This document shows, piece after piece, positions 1-8,899 of a DNA stretch of 64,000 bases. Positions within the stretch are counted from its first letter, which is position 1; each line of letters opens with the position of its first letter. Source of the stretch: Chryseobacterium scophthalmum (GTDB lineage: Bacteria; Bacteroidota; Bacteroidia; Flavobacteriales; Weeksellaceae); NCBI RefSeq assembly GCF_900143185.1, contig NZ_FSRQ01000001.1, positions 744,001 through 808,000 of the forward strand, written 5' to 3'. A program made the translations under genes and the position numbers. The notes below the pieces were generated by a model. The model saw nothing but the letters and a program-made list of their open reading frames with translations, did not search any database and had not been told where the DNA came from.

Positions 1-110
1 TTATCAGATTTAAAAGTAAAACTTTTGATGATCTTTTTTTCCTGTGCAAAAGTGTTTTGAGAGAGTAGAAGAAGCATAAGAATGCCTGAGATTGTAAAAA
101 GTCTTTTCAT
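1..110 (-). CDS. Secreted protein, N-terminal fragment (cut by window edge)
   Basis: Reading from an ATG at 110 towards base 1 gives 36 codons without a stop. The product begins MKRLFTISG, continues with a leucine-rich stretch and ends this section in TFAQ, a typical flavobacterial signal peptide with cleavage after A or Q near residue 23. Too little of the mature protein is present to name a family. Confidence 0.6.
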   Translation of the reverse strand, partial: MKRLFTISGILMLLLLSQNTFAQEKKIIKSFTFKSD

Positions 111-194
111 ATATTCAATTTTATGAAAACGAAAATACAGATAAATCTCAACCTGGTGTAAAATTTAATATTATTTATGATTTATAAGAAATTT

Positions 195-521
195 TTAACT
201 AAAACACTTACAGTAAAAGACTTCACCAGAGAACTGACAAGAAATATACAAGACCGGAATTAGAAATAAAAGCAGAAAAGGAACGTTAATCAAAGCAACA
301 GAATATTGCTTCTTAAAAATTCTAACAATAGAATCTGTGATAAAACCCACCAATAAAATAATCAGAACAAAAGCGAAGAGAAAAGCAATCCCTAAACCTA
401 CATCAGTACGATGCTCTCTTTGTCGATTAGCCTCGATCGCTATTTCCGAATAAAAATACAACAAAAGCATGGGAATTGCTACTGCCAAAATTCTGATGAT
501 AATGTGTCTGGTGATTTTCAT
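195..521 (-). CDS. Small integral membrane protein, unknown function
   Basis: 108 residues with three hydrophobic segments, roughly 8-24, 43-64 and 76-97, separated by short charged loops. I recognise no family. It starts 13 bases after the stop of the M23 peptidase gene on the same strand and probably shares its transcript, so a cell-envelope role is possible but only inferred from position. Confidence 0.6.
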   Translation of the reverse strand: MKITRHIIIRILAVAIPMLLLYFYSEIAIEANRQREHRTDVGLGIAFLFAFVLIILLVGFITDSIVRIFKKQYSVALINVPFLLLFLIPVLYISCQFSGEVFYCKCFS

Positions 522-534
522 AAATCTTATATTT

Positions 535-1371
535 TTATTTGTTCGTCACTTTCATATTCTTTTTTAAACTTTCTGAAGAAAGATTATTTTCAAAACTGAA
601 CGGAACCGATTTTAAAGTCTTTCCTTTTTCAGGAACCAGAACATTAAAATGCAAATGTTCACCTGAAGCAAAACCTGTCGCACCGCTCAAACCAATAGGT
701 TGATTTCTTTTTACAGCATCACCAACTTTTACAAAACTTCCATCTTTTTTTAAATGTACATATTGGGTGAATAATCCACTTTCTGGGTGATAAATGGTAA
801 TGTAGTTTGCATAATCTCTCCATTTTCTGTCGTTTCCGCCATATTCATAATCTTTAATAACACCGACAACAAATCCATCATCTGCACTTGTGATGGTATC
901 TCCAGTTTTCATATTAAAATCTACAGCATATCTTGAATAATCATCATTGTGACTGAAGTTTCCATTATTAGATTGCATAATTTGATACGTTTTTCCTTTA
1001 GAAAAGGGGAGTGCAAGATTATTTTGTTTTATCGCCTTACGATCATCACCAAATGCCTGATTAATATTAAATTTTATTTTTTCGATATTAATATTCTTTG
1101 CAAAAATCTTGATTTCAACAAAAGAATTTTCATTAGCCATAACCTTTAAAGTATCATCAATTAAATTTTCGCCTTTTAAATAGTCTGAAAAAACTATAAT
1201 TCTTAAAGGGCAAAACAATGGATTTTCAATTTTGAGAGATAAGGTATCGTTCTTATAATCTTGTGCATAACTATTTCTAAACTGATTCAATTTCACATTC
1301 GGAAGTTCCTGCGCTTTATAAAAAGAAAAGCAAAAAAATGAAAGAATGAAAAATACTTTAAAAAATTTCAT
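535..1371 (-). CDS. M23 family metallopeptidase, secreted
   Basis: 278 residues with a signal peptide ending near residue 21. The C-terminal half is an LytM/M23 peptidase domain: the zinc ligands H141 and D151 (SHNDDYSRYAVDF), H206 in YVHLKK and the H-x-H pair 239-241 in GEHLHFNV are all present, so the enzyme should be active. Family members cut peptide crosslinks of peptidoglycan or act on envelope proteins in the periplasm. The first 120 residues are a divergent N-terminal domain. It precedes a small membrane protein gene by 13 bases. Confidence 0.9.
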   Translation of the reverse strand: MKFFKVFFILSFFCFSFYKAQELPNVKLNQFRNSYAQDYKNDTLSLKIENPLFCPLRIIVFSDYLKGENLIDDTLKVMANENSFVEIKIFAKNINIEKIKFNINQAFGDDRKAIKQNNLALPFSKGKTYQIMQSNNGNFSHNDDYSRYAVDFNMKTGDTITSADDGFVVGVIKDYEYGGNDRKWRDYANYITIYHPESGLFTQYVHLKKDGSFVKVGDAVKRNQPIGLSGATGFASGEHLHFNVLVPEKGKTLKSVPFSFENNLSSESLKKNMKVTNK

Positions 1372-1402
1372 ATGCTTTAATTTGAATTTAAAAATACAAT
1401 AA

Positions 1403-2452
1403 TTAATGAATAAGAGACGTTTTTACAAGTTCACTTTCAAAAACAATATCTTTAATTAGCTTTTCAGTATGATAAAATAAATCGCTGTTCTCATTCATTT
1501 GATTTTCAAGAACAATAATATGTAAATCAGCTTTTGGAACATAAATATTCAACGACGAAAAACCATCGCCTAAACCTGTGTGACCAAGATATTGTATTCC
1601 CTTGGTTTCAGCAATTCTGATATTGTAACCATAACCCATTTTCTCTTTTCCAAAAACATCATGCTGTGATTTTACAGATTCTGTGGTCATTAATTGATAA
1701 GATTTCGGGCTTAAAATCTTGCCTTTATGAAGTTGATTATTCCAAATGATCAGATCTTTTACAGTCGTAATCACTCCATCTGCAGGTAAATTTTCGTCAT
1801 TGATCATTGAATTTTCTACTTTCGTGAACTTATTTTCTTTATTGATGTAGCCAAAAACAAGATTTCGTTTATCGTTTTTAGAATAGCAGAATGTATCATT
1901 CATCTTCAGTTGCTTAAATAATTTTGAAGCCAATTCCCTGTACGATTTCCCTGATACATTTTCAACAATTTTCCCTAAAAGGTTATTTGAAAGATTACCA
2001 TATTTAAAATCAGTTCCTGGTTTAAAAGCTAAAGATTTTTCAACATCTACAATTCCGTGAGTATGATTCAAAAGCTGATGAATGGTCACAGAATCTGCCC
2101 AAGTTTGCTTCAGTTCGGGTAAATATTTTTTGATAGGAGCTTGGAGATTAATTTTTCTTTTTTCAACTTCTTTCAAAACTAAAACAGAGGTAATTTGTTT
2201 GGTATTAGACATGATTTCAAACTGATTGTTCATTTTCAGAGGAGTTTTATTTTGAATATCTGAAAATCCGAAAGCTTTAGAATAAACAGTTTTACCGTTT
2301 TTATTGATCAGAACGACACCGTTAAAGTTTAACGGTTCTTTAATCTGTATAATACTGTCTATTTTATTTCGCCAATTTTTATCGGTTTGAGAAAAAAATT
2401 TAACACTTAAAGAAAAAATAAGAAAGGTCGAAATTATCTTTTTTGAAATCAT
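1403..2452 (-). CDS. Serine hydrolase, beta-lactamase/D-Ala-D-Ala carboxypeptidase-like (S12)
   Basis: 349 residues with a signal peptide (about 1-22). The SxxK motif is S82-N-T-K85, a Y-x-N element lies in KYGNLSNN near 150, and an HTG triad replaces KTG near residue 290 (LGHTGLGDG). This is the class C beta-lactamase-like fold. In flavobacteria such proteins are usually peptidases or esterases of unknown substrate, so resistance should not be assumed. It lies 31 bases upstream of the M23 gene on the same strand. A second, unlinked relative is at 62269. Confidence 0.85.
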   Translation of the reverse strand: MISKKIISTFLIFSLSVKFFSQTDKNWRNKIDSIIQIKEPLNFNGVVLINKNGKTVYSKAFGFSDIQNKTPLKMNNQFEIMSNTKQITSVLVLKEVEKRKINLQAPIKKYLPELKQTWADSVTIHQLLNHTHGIVDVEKSLAFKPGTDFKYGNLSNNLLGKIVENVSGKSYRELASKLFKQLKMNDTFCYSKNDKRNLVFGYINKENKFTKVENSMINDENLPADGVITTVKDLIIWNNQLHKGKILSPKSYQLMTTESVKSQHDVFGKEKMGYGYNIRIAETKGIQYLGHTGLGDGFSSLNIYVPKADLHIIVLENQMNENSDLFYHTEKLIKDIVFESELVKTSLIH

Positions 2453-2597
2453 TATTCTGTGAATTTTTTAGAGTTTCCAAATATAATCTTTTACACTATT
2501 TCATGGAAAAAAACTATTACGCTTAATACATTTTTTTGCTTTCTAAAATCTGACAATCATTGAACGAATCATTATCTTTACGTAAATTTTAAATAAA

Positions 2598-3296
2598 ATG
2601 AAAATAGAAATCTGGTCGGATGTGATGTGTCCGTTTTGTTATATTGGAAAGAAAAATTTTGAACAGGCTTTAGAAACTTTACCTTTCAAAGATGAAGTAA
2701 AAGTAGAATGGAAGAGCTTTCAGCTTGACCCAACTTTGGAACAATCGGAAACAAAAACTACTGCAGAATATTTCAGAGAGAAAAAAGGGTTTCCGGAAGA
2801 ACAGGCAAAACAAATGACTAATCAAGTGATACAAATGGGAGAGGCTTCAGGAATTGATTTCAATTTTGAAAAAGCTTTGATTACCAATACATTTACCGCT
2901 CATAAACTTCTTCATTTAGGAAAAAAACATAATAAATCTAATGAAATGGAGGAGGAGCTATTCAAAGCTCATTTTCTGGATGGGAAAAATGTAGGCGACA
3001 TCGATACGCTTATTTCTTTGGCGGTTTCTTTAGGAATTGATGCGGAAGAAGCTAAAAAATCTTTACAGTCTGAAGAATTTGATTACGAAATCAATCAGGA
3101 TATTTTAGAAGCTAGAAATAATGGGATTTCAGGAGTTCCGTTTTTTATTCTTAATGGTAAATATGCGGTTTCAGGGGCACAACCTGCAGAAGTTTTGAAA
3201 AACGCTTTAACTCAGACTTATGAGGAAACCGTAGTTCCTTTTAAAGATAATACACAAAACAATCTTTCTTGTGATACAGATGGTTGTTCAATTTAA
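2598..3296 (+). CDS. DsbA-family oxidoreductase, FrnE-like
   Basis: 232 residues, thioredoxin fold with a helical insertion. The redox motif C11-P-F-C14 follows a short first strand (MKIEIWSDVMCPFC), and the cis-proline loop is seen in ISGVPFFILNGKYAVSGAQ. The tail has a second Cys pair (CDTDGCSI). No signal peptide, so it acts in the cytoplasm. The FrnE/2-hydroxychromene isomerase-like branch handles thiols and is linked to oxidative stress; the substrate is not known here. First gene of a five-gene plus-strand run with gaps of 14-29 bases. A TATCTTTA box at 2573-2580 may be its promoter. Confidence 0.9.
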   Translation: MKIEIWSDVMCPFCYIGKKNFEQALETLPFKDEVKVEWKSFQLDPTLEQSETKTTAEYFREKKGFPEEQAKQMTNQVIQMGEASGIDFNFEKALITNTFTAHKLLHLGKKHNKSNEMEEELFKAHFLDGKNVGDIDTLISLAVSLGIDAEEAKKSLQSEEFDYEINQDILEARNNGISGVPFFILNGKYAVSGAQPAEVLKNALTQTYEETVVPFKDNTQNNLSCDTDGCSI

Positions 3297-3310
3297 CATA
3301 ATATAACTTC

Positions 3311-3898
3311 ATGATTCAATTAAATAAAGAACTTTCTTATCCGATTTCTGAAACTCTTTTTGTGTTTGCATTAGATTCTGAAGCAGGAAAAGTATTTGAT
3401 CACACCCGAAAATTAATTACCGGAATCGGAAAAGTAAATGCAGCAATTGCACTCACAAAAGCAATTCACGAAAAGAAACCAAAACTGATTGTCAATCTTG
3501 GTTCGGCAGGCGGAAATGGTTTCAAAAAAGGAGAGATTATCTGTTGTACACAATTCATTCAACGGGATATGGATGCCCAAGGTTTAGGTTTTAAAAAATT
3601 TGAAACTCCTTTATCTGGAATTCCTATTGTTTTGGAAAATGGGCTTAAAATGGATAATTTACCAGAAGGAATTTGTGGAAGCGGTGACAGTTTTGAAATG
3701 AACCACATCAACACAGAATACAACGTTATCGATATGGAAGCGTATCCTTTGGCATTGATTGCTATGCAGGAAAACATTCCGTTTTTATCTTTAAAATATA
3801 TTTCTGACGATGCGGGAAGTGATGCCGCTGATGATTGGTCGGTTCAGGTACATCTTGCTTCGGAAGCATTTAAGCAAATTTTGTTTACAGAAGTGTAA
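3311..3898 (+). CDS. 5'-methylthioadenosine/S-adenosylhomocysteine nucleosidase-like protein
   Basis: 195 residues with nucleoside phosphorylase family marks: GIGKVNAAIA near residue 40, the LIVNLGSAGG ribose/phosphate-region loop near 60, the purine-site element VIDMEAYPLA near 145, and an Asp in LKYISDDAGSD that corresponds to the catalytic Asp. Likely cleaves purine nucleoside thioethers. It is shorter than typical MTA/SAH nucleosidases (about 230 residues), so exact specificity is uncertain. Starts 14 bases after the FrnE-like gene. Confidence 0.8.
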   Translation: MIQLNKELSYPISETLFVFALDSEAGKVFDHTRKLITGIGKVNAAIALTKAIHEKKPKLIVNLGSAGGNGFKKGEIICCTQFIQRDMDAQGLGFKKFETPLSGIPIVLENGLKMDNLPEGICGSGDSFEMNHINTEYNVIDMEAYPLALIAMQENIPFLSLKYISDDAGSDAADDWSVQVHLASEAFKQILFTEV

Positions 3899-3925
3899 AA
3901 TTTAAACACAAACTAAAATCAAAAC

Positions 3926-4864
3926 ATGAAAGCAATTATTTTAGAAAATGCAGGAGGAACAGAAAATCTGAAGCTTAGAGAAGTAGAAAAGCCGAACATT
4001 AAAGAAGGTGAAGTTTTAGTTGAAGTAAAATCCATAAGCATCAATCCAATAGATGTAAAAACCCGTTCAGGTAAAGGAGCTTTTCAAAAATTAAAAGATG
4101 AAAATCCATTGATTTTAGGTTGGGATATTTCCGGAGTTGTCGTTGAAACCAATTCTTCGATGTTTAAAGTGAATGATGAAGTTTTTGGAATGATTAATTT
4201 TCCGGGACACGGAAAAGGTTATGCTCAATTTGTTGCTGCTTCTGAAAATCATATTGCTTTAAAGCCAAAAAATATCAGTTTTGAAGAAGCTGCAACGACA
4301 AGTTTAGCGGCCTTAACCGCTTTACAGGCAATCGAAAAAGCTGAAGTGAAAGAAGGTCAAAATGTTTTGATTCATGCTGCTTCGGGTGGAGTTGGTCATT
4401 TTGCCGTTCAGATTACAAAATATTTGGGAGCTTCTGTAACGGGAACATCATCCGACAAAAACAGAGAATTTGTTTTGAATCTCGGAGCTGATCAGCATAT
4501 CGATTATAAAAATTATGAATGGGGAAATTCTGAAGAAAAGTTTGATTTTATTCTAGATACAATCGGTGGTGAAAATATTGATCATTCTGTAAAAGTTTTA
4601 AAAGAAGGTGGAATAATCATTAGTATTCCTAGTGGTTTGAATGATGATATAGAAGAAAAAGCGGCTTCTGTTAGAGGAAAAGGCTTTAAAATGATGGTTC
4701 AATCTGATGGAAATGATATGAAAAAGCTCGCCGAGCTCTTAGAAAAAGGCTTTATAAAACCTCATATTTATAAGGTATATCATTTTGATGAAATGTCTAA
4801 TGCTCATGAAGAATTGGAAAAGGGGAGAACAGTTGGAAAAATCGTGGTAAATTTCAAAAAATAA
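3926..4864 (+). CDS. Zinc-independent NADP-dependent alcohol dehydrogenase / quinone oxidoreductase family
   Basis: 312 residues, MDR superfamily. N-terminal GroES-like domain (SISINPIDVKTRSGKG) without the zinc-binding cysteines, followed by a Rossmann domain with AASGGVGHFAVQ near residue 150 for the dinucleotide. Probably reduces quinones or reactive enones; substrate not predictable. Sits in the run 2598-6473, downstream of the nucleosidase by 27 bases. Confidence 0.88.
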   Translation: MKAIILENAGGTENLKLREVEKPNIKEGEVLVEVKSISINPIDVKTRSGKGAFQKLKDENPLILGWDISGVVVETNSSMFKVNDEVFGMINFPGHGKGYAQFVAASENHIALKPKNISFEEAATTSLAALTALQAIEKAEVKEGQNVLIHAASGGVGHFAVQITKYLGASVTGTSSDKNREFVLNLGADQHIDYKNYEWGNSEEKFDFILDTIGGENIDHSVKVLKEGGIIISIPSGLNDDIEEKAASVRGKGFKMMVQSDGNDMKKLAELLEKGFIKPHIYKVYHFDEMSNAHEELEKGRTVGKIVVNFKK

Positions 4865-4893
4865 CAGATTAAATTGATCAACACAAATGAATT

Positions 4894-6126
4894 ATGGAGA
4901 ATATTTCTGAAATAATATTGCATTTTAATTTTACCCAAACCAGAAAATCTAAACAGTATTTAGCATCATTTTTCAGTCAAAAAAATTTTAATAAAAACCA
5001 AACTTTATACACGCAGCAAAAGCTAAAGATGTTTTTAGAAAACTTCCAGCTTATTAACGAATACAAGTGTAGTGAAAATATTATTTCTTCTATTCAAAAG
5101 TTCTTAGGAGAAGTAAATTCCGACAATTATAATCTGCTGACAAAAATTACGTACAGAGAGTTTTTCAACCAAATCAATAATAATATTACTTTATTTATTG
5201 AGTTTTTTTATCGTTTTGAGGTTGTGTTAAAAAGCTTTCAGAAATCCAATCTTTGTAAAGATTATTCTGATGAAATTGAAAAAAACATTCAATTTATCGA
5301 TTCTTTATCTGTAAATGAATATCACCATAAAATTTTAGATTTCAAACAAAGAAAAAATATCTTAATCAAAATAGAAGCTGAAGTTAAAAACGGAAACTTT
5401 GTATCATTCTGGAATTTCTTCTACATGTTTGATGTTTATGCAAGCATTGCAAAAGGAATAAAACAACACAATTTAAAATTTCCTCAATTTAATTCTGATG
5501 CTAATTTTATGATTGAGAATTTTTATCATTTAGACTTAAAAGATGCGGTTAAAAATACTATTGAAGTAAAGGAGAAGAATACAATTATCTTTACAGGAGC
5601 CAATATGTCTGCTAAATCAACCGCCATGAAGTCAATCAGCATCATTGTTTTGTTGGCTCATTTAGGAGTTGCAGTTCCGGCTGAAAATTGTAATATTCCG
5701 TTTTATGAAAGCATATTTTTGCATTTTTCTGTAAATGATAATCTGAAAGAAGGATACAGCCACTTTATGCAGGAAATTGTAAATCTTAAAAATGTACTCC
5801 AAGAACTAAAGACCAAAAACTGCTTTGTTGTTTTTGATGAAATATTTAATGGAACCAATATAAATGATGCCGCAAAAATAACAGTTGACACGATAGATGG
5901 CTTATCTAAATATAAAAACTCGATGTTTGTTTTTTCAACTCATTTAAATTTGATAGAAAATTATTTAGTGAACAATAAAAATATTATGTTGCTAAATCTG
6001 GAATCTTTTCTTACAGATAATGAATTAACATTTACGTACAAGCTAAAAGAAGGCTGGTCTAAACTCGAAATCGGAAAAATACTTTTTGATAAATATGGCT
6101 TAAATGATTTATTAAAACAACATTAA
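4894..6126 (+). CDS. MutS-like ATPase, short form lacking mismatch-recognition domain
   Basis: 410 residues. Residues 1-220 are helical (resembling the MutS lever/core region) and the C-terminal part is a MutS domain V ATPase: Walker A-like loop GANMSAKST at 235-243 and Walker B FVVFDEIFNGTN at 311-322 with D315/E316, then a switch histidine region (FVFSTHLNL). The N-terminal mismatch-reading and connector domains of true MutS are absent, so this belongs to the Bacteroidota MutS-related group of unknown role. The glycine before the Walker lysine is alanine (A240), which is unusual. Lies 29 bases after the dehydrogenase gene. Confidence 0.85.
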   Translation: MENISEIILHFNFTQTRKSKQYLASFFSQKNFNKNQTLYTQQKLKMFLENFQLINEYKCSENIISSIQKFLGEVNSDNYNLLTKITYREFFNQINNNITLFIEFFYRFEVVLKSFQKSNLCKDYSDEIEKNIQFIDSLSVNEYHHKILDFKQRKNILIKIEAEVKNGNFVSFWNFFYMFDVYASIAKGIKQHNLKFPQFNSDANFMIENFYHLDLKDAVKNTIEVKEKNTIIFTGANMSAKSTAMKSISIIVLLAHLGVAVPAENCNIPFYESIFLHFSVNDNLKEGYSHFMQEIVNLKNVLQELKTKNCFVVFDEIFNGTNINDAAKITVDTIDGLSKYKNSMFVFSTHLNLIENYLVNNKNIMLLNLESFLTDNELTFTYKLKEGWSKLEIGKILFDKYGLNDLLKQH

Positions 6127-6140
6127 TTAAAAATCTACTT

Positions 6141-6473
6141 ATGAAAAACTATATATTTTTAGCATTTGCAATACTTTTCGAATCTGTTGCAACATCTTTT
6201 TTAAAAGCATCTGAAGGATTTACAAAACCTTTACAGACGATAATTTTTGTCGTGGCAATGTCAGCTTCATTTTATTTATTGACTCATGCGATCAAAGTTA
6301 TTCCAATCGGAATTGCTTATGCAATTTGGTCAGCAGTCGGAATTGTTTTAATTTCTTTAGTAGGATATTTTGTTTATAAGCAAACTCTTGATCTTCCTGC
6401 AATTTTGGGAATAGCCTTAATTATTATCGGAGTAGTGATTATCAATATATTTTCAAAATCGGCGTCTCATTAA
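6141..6473 (+). CDS. Small multidrug resistance (SMR) family exporter
   Basis: 110 residues with four transmembrane helices. The proton/substrate-binding Glu is E14 (LFESVAT), and the helix 3 signature AYAIWSAVG with its Trp is present, as in EmrE/QacE. Works as an antiparallel dimer that exports cationic compounds against protons. Last gene of the run, 14 bases after the MutS-like gene. Confidence 0.9.
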   Translation: MKNYIFLAFAILFESVATSFLKASEGFTKPLQTIIFVVAMSASFYLLTHAIKVIPIGIAYAIWSAVGIVLISLVGYFVYKQTLDLPAILGIALIIIGVVIINIFSKSASH

Positions 6474-6899
6474 TTATATGAAGCGATAGTGAGGTTTTAC
6501 TGTTGCCAGAAAAATATCCAATTTAACATAATATAAATTATAGGATTTTTATAATTATAGAAAACAGAATCTTTTTATCTAATAATCTGGCTACAAAATA
6601 TTAATATTGAAATTAAGGGCTTAATTATTGATTACAATTTTAAAAATATTTTGATTAGTCTTTTAGCTGATTATTTTTAAAATTGATGCTCAAAATCAAA
6701 AATGTTTAATCTGTCATTCTTTGATAATAAAATGAATAATAAAAATATTTCTTGAAACTTCAATTAAACTTAATACAATCCGGAAAATATTTTTTAAACG
6801 ATTCTCAGCGATTAGAATTTGAACATAAATTCTCAATTAGTTTCAGAATTTTTTTATGTTTAAATTAGCAGTAATAAAGTTTAACATACTCTTGAAATT
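6474..6899. other. Intergenic region without recognised gene
   Basis: Very AT-rich, with stops in all frames. An imperfect inverted repeat is visible at about 6817-6866 (AATTTGAACATAAATTCT against AGAATTTTTTTATGTTTAAATT), just ahead of the lipoprotein gene. No TAnnTTTG box was found with confidence. An 18-base match to 3289-3306 at 6519-6536 is probably chance. Confidence 0.4.
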
Positions 6900-7403
6900 A
6901 TGAAAAAATATATTGTACTCGGTGCATTGTCAGTTTTGGCAATGAGCTGTAATAAAAAAAATGAAACTGTAAAACCTGTTGTTACTACAGATTCACTTGA
7001 AAAACCTGCAGAACCTGTTGTTGATACTTTAGGCGCAAAAACCTTCTGTTATTTGGGAGTTACAGGAAAAGACAGCGTTTTTGTAAGCCTTGACGATAAT
7101 TTGGGTACGCTTTCAGGAAAAATGGCTTATAAAAACAGTGAAAAAGACAGTTCAAAAGGTGAATTATTTGGGTTTAAATCTGGCGATACTTTAAAGCTGA
7201 CTTATGAATTTGCCTCTGAAGGAACAACGAGTAAAAGAGATATTTACTTCATTCAGAAAGGTAATGTTTTAACAGAAGGAATTGGAGATCAGAAAGATGA
7301 AAACGGAACAATGCGTTATGCAGATGAAAAGAAAATAACTTATAAAGACGGACAAAAACTGGAAACAGCTGATTGCAAAGTCGTCACAAAAGCTTTAAAT
7401 TAA
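6900..7403 (+). CDS. Lipoprotein, unknown function
   Basis: 167 residues. A lipoprotein signal ends at C17 (LSVLAMSC), followed by a Lys/Asn-rich linker and a proline-rich segment to about residue 45, then a beta-rich domain (FCYLGVTGKDSVFVSL and YADEKKITYKDG). Flavobacteria have many such lipoproteins and I cannot assign a function. Followed after 22 bases by a small protein gene on the same strand. Confidence 0.7.
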   Translation: MKKYIVLGALSVLAMSCNKKNETVKPVVTTDSLEKPAEPVVDTLGAKTFCYLGVTGKDSVFVSLDDNLGTLSGKMAYKNSEKDSSKGELFGFKSGDTLKLTYEFASEGTTSKRDIYFIQKGNVLTEGIGDQKDENGTMRYADEKKITYKDGQKLETADCKVVTKALN

Positions 7404-7425
7404 ATTATAATCAAACCAAATCTTT

Positions 7426-7737
7426 ATGCAAAATTTTAATGTGAAACCATTTACGAAAAATGAGTTTATTGACGAATTAAGGAAAAAATTTCCGCAATAT
7501 AAAATTCAAACCAGTTTGGGTGCGCTGCAGGTTCGGAAAAGTGGTTTTACGCTGACAGGAAATGTAAAAATCGATACAAATCCTGATACCGGAAAAATCA
7601 CGACAACAACTCAGCTCGATTCTATGCCTTTTTTAATTATTATGTTGCCAATTGGCCTTTACGTTTGGTCTAAAAAACAGAAAATTAAAGACTTTGAAAA
7701 CGAAGTTATTGAAGGCATAAAAGCCATGATGAACTGA
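7426..7737 (+). CDS. Small protein with one membrane segment, unknown function
   Basis: 103 residues. An N-terminal basic soluble region (NEFIDELRKKFPQYKIQTSL) is followed by a hydrophobic stretch at about 68-84 (MPFLIIMLPIGLYVW) and a charged tail. No family recognised. Probably co-transcribed with the lipoprotein before it; a strong terminator follows. Confidence 0.6.
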   Translation: MQNFNVKPFTKNEFIDELRKKFPQYKIQTSLGALQVRKSGFTLTGNVKIDTNPDTGKITTTTQLDSMPFLIIMLPIGLYVWSKKQKIKDFENEVIEGIKAMMN

Positions 7738-7750
7738 TTAAACAAAATAA

Positions 7751-7780
7751 AAATGCAACTCTTTTGAGTTGCATTTTTTT
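7751..7780. terminator. Bidirectional intrinsic terminator
   Basis: Perfect 11-bp stem, 7751-7761 (AAATGCAACTC) with 7766-7776, TTTT loop, then a T-run on the plus strand and A-tract on the other side. It serves the plus-strand gene ending at 7737 and the minus-strand gene ending at 7783. Confidence 0.9.
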
Positions 7781-7782
7781 AA

Positions 7783-8814
7783 TTATAATTCACTATTAAA
7801 AGTTTTAATAAATTCTTCAACGGGTTCATTCTGAGTATTCCAAGAAGTTATTAAACGAATTGCTGATAAATTTTCATCTATTTTTTTCCAGATATAAAAT
7901 TCAAATTTTTCAGATAAAACTTCAATGATTTTATTGTTCAAAATCGGAAAAATCTGGTTGGTAGAAGTATCAGAAAGGAACTGCACTCCCCTTTCAGACA
8001 ATGCTTTTTTAATCTTCATCGCCTGTTGGTTTGAATTTCTGGCTAAATCAAAATACAAATCGTCTTTCATCAGCTCCAAAAACTGAATTCCCAAAAGTCT
8101 TCCTTTTGCCAACAACGCTCCTTTTTGCTTGATATTAAAGGCGAAATCCGGACGCAAATCTTTTTCAGTAATTATTATTACTTCCCCTAATAAAGCGCCA
8201 TTTTTGGTACCTCCCAGATAGAAAACATCCGTTAATTCAGCAATATCTTTTAGTTCTAAATCGTTCGTTTCTGAAGTTAAAGCGTGGCCCAATCGAGCTC
8301 CATCCATAAAAAGATACAAGTTGTTTTCCTTACAAAACTTAGAAAGGTTTTCGAGTTCTCTTTTTGTATAAATTGTCCCAAGTTCAGTAGAATTTGAAAT
8401 ATAAACCAACTTCGGCATTACCTGATGCGGAACATTCTGATGACTTTCCAAAACAGGAATAATATCTTCCGGGAAAAGTTTTCCGTCTTCTTTTTCTATA
8501 CTTAAAATTTTGTGTCCCGTTGCTTCAATTGCCCCTGTTTCATTATTTAAAATATGTCCGGTTGAAGCAGAAATCACACATTGATAAGGTCTTAAAATTG
8601 AAGAAATTACAATAAGATTTGCCTGAGTTCCTCCGGAAACAAAGTAAACTTCAGCGTCCTGATTTTCAATTTTAGCTTTAATTAAATCTTTAGCTTTTTT
8701 AGAATAATCATCTTCACCATACCCTGCTTGCTGATCGAAATTATTTCGAAGAAGTGATTCTAAAATCTGAGGATGACACCCTTCGGAATAATCGTTTTTA
8801 AAAGAAAATTTCAT
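7783..8814 (-). CDS. Low-specificity L-threonine aldolase-like PLP enzyme
   Basis: 343 residues, fold-type I PLP enzyme of the beta-eliminating lyase/threonine aldolase family. FVSGGTQANL near residue 60 is the phosphate-binding region, FMDGARLGHAL near 170 holds the PLP-binding Asp and a substrate Arg, and the Schiff-base Lys is in YLGGTKNGALLGE near 205. Expected to cleave L-threonine or allo-threonine to glycine and acetaldehyde. Divergent from the DtxR-type regulator gene. Confidence 0.88.
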   Translation of the reverse strand: MKFSFKNDYSEGCHPQILESLLRNNFDQQAGYGEDDYSKKAKDLIKAKIENQDAEVYFVSGGTQANLIVISSILRPYQCVISASTGHILNNETGAIEATGHKILSIEKEDGKLFPEDIIPVLESHQNVPHQVMPKLVYISNSTELGTIYTKRELENLSKFCKENNLYLFMDGARLGHALTSETNDLELKDIAELTDVFYLGGTKNGALLGEVIIITEKDLRPDFAFNIKQKGALLAKGRLLGIQFLELMKDDLYFDLARNSNQQAMKIKKALSERGVQFLSDTSTNQIFPILNNKIIEVLSEKFEFYIWKKIDENLSAIRLITSWNTQNEPVEEFIKTFNSEL

Positions 8815-8867
8815 AGTGTAAAATTAAAAAATCTTAAAATAACAAGACCTACATTTAAAAAATATTT

Positions 8868-8897
8868 TGTTAGATTTGTAATGAAAATCATCTAACA
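8868..8897. promoter_or_regulatory. Candidate operator: inverted repeat over the promoter of the DtxR-type regulator
   Basis: Arms TGTTAGAT (8868-8875) and ATCTAACA (8890-8897) are perfect inverted copies separated by 14 bases. They cover a TAGATTTG -7 box at 8871-8878. Position and symmetry fit autoregulation by the gene starting at 8900; the binding itself is inferred. Confidence 0.5.
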
Positions 8898-8899
8898 TT

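Noticed and set aside
1403..2452. Beta-lactamase resistance gene
   Set aside because: SxxK and HTG motifs show only the S12 superfamily; flavobacterial members of this type are generally not antibiotic-degrading, and the same holds for 62269-63651.
3289..6536. 18-base identical stretch at 3289-3306 and 6519-6536
   Set aside because: AT-rich and one copy contains a stop codon of a gene; no further structure, so chance is adequate.
8881..8895. Four-codon ATG frame just before the DtxR-type gene
   Set aside because: Too short to be meaningful; it lies in the dyad operator and upstream of the TTG start.
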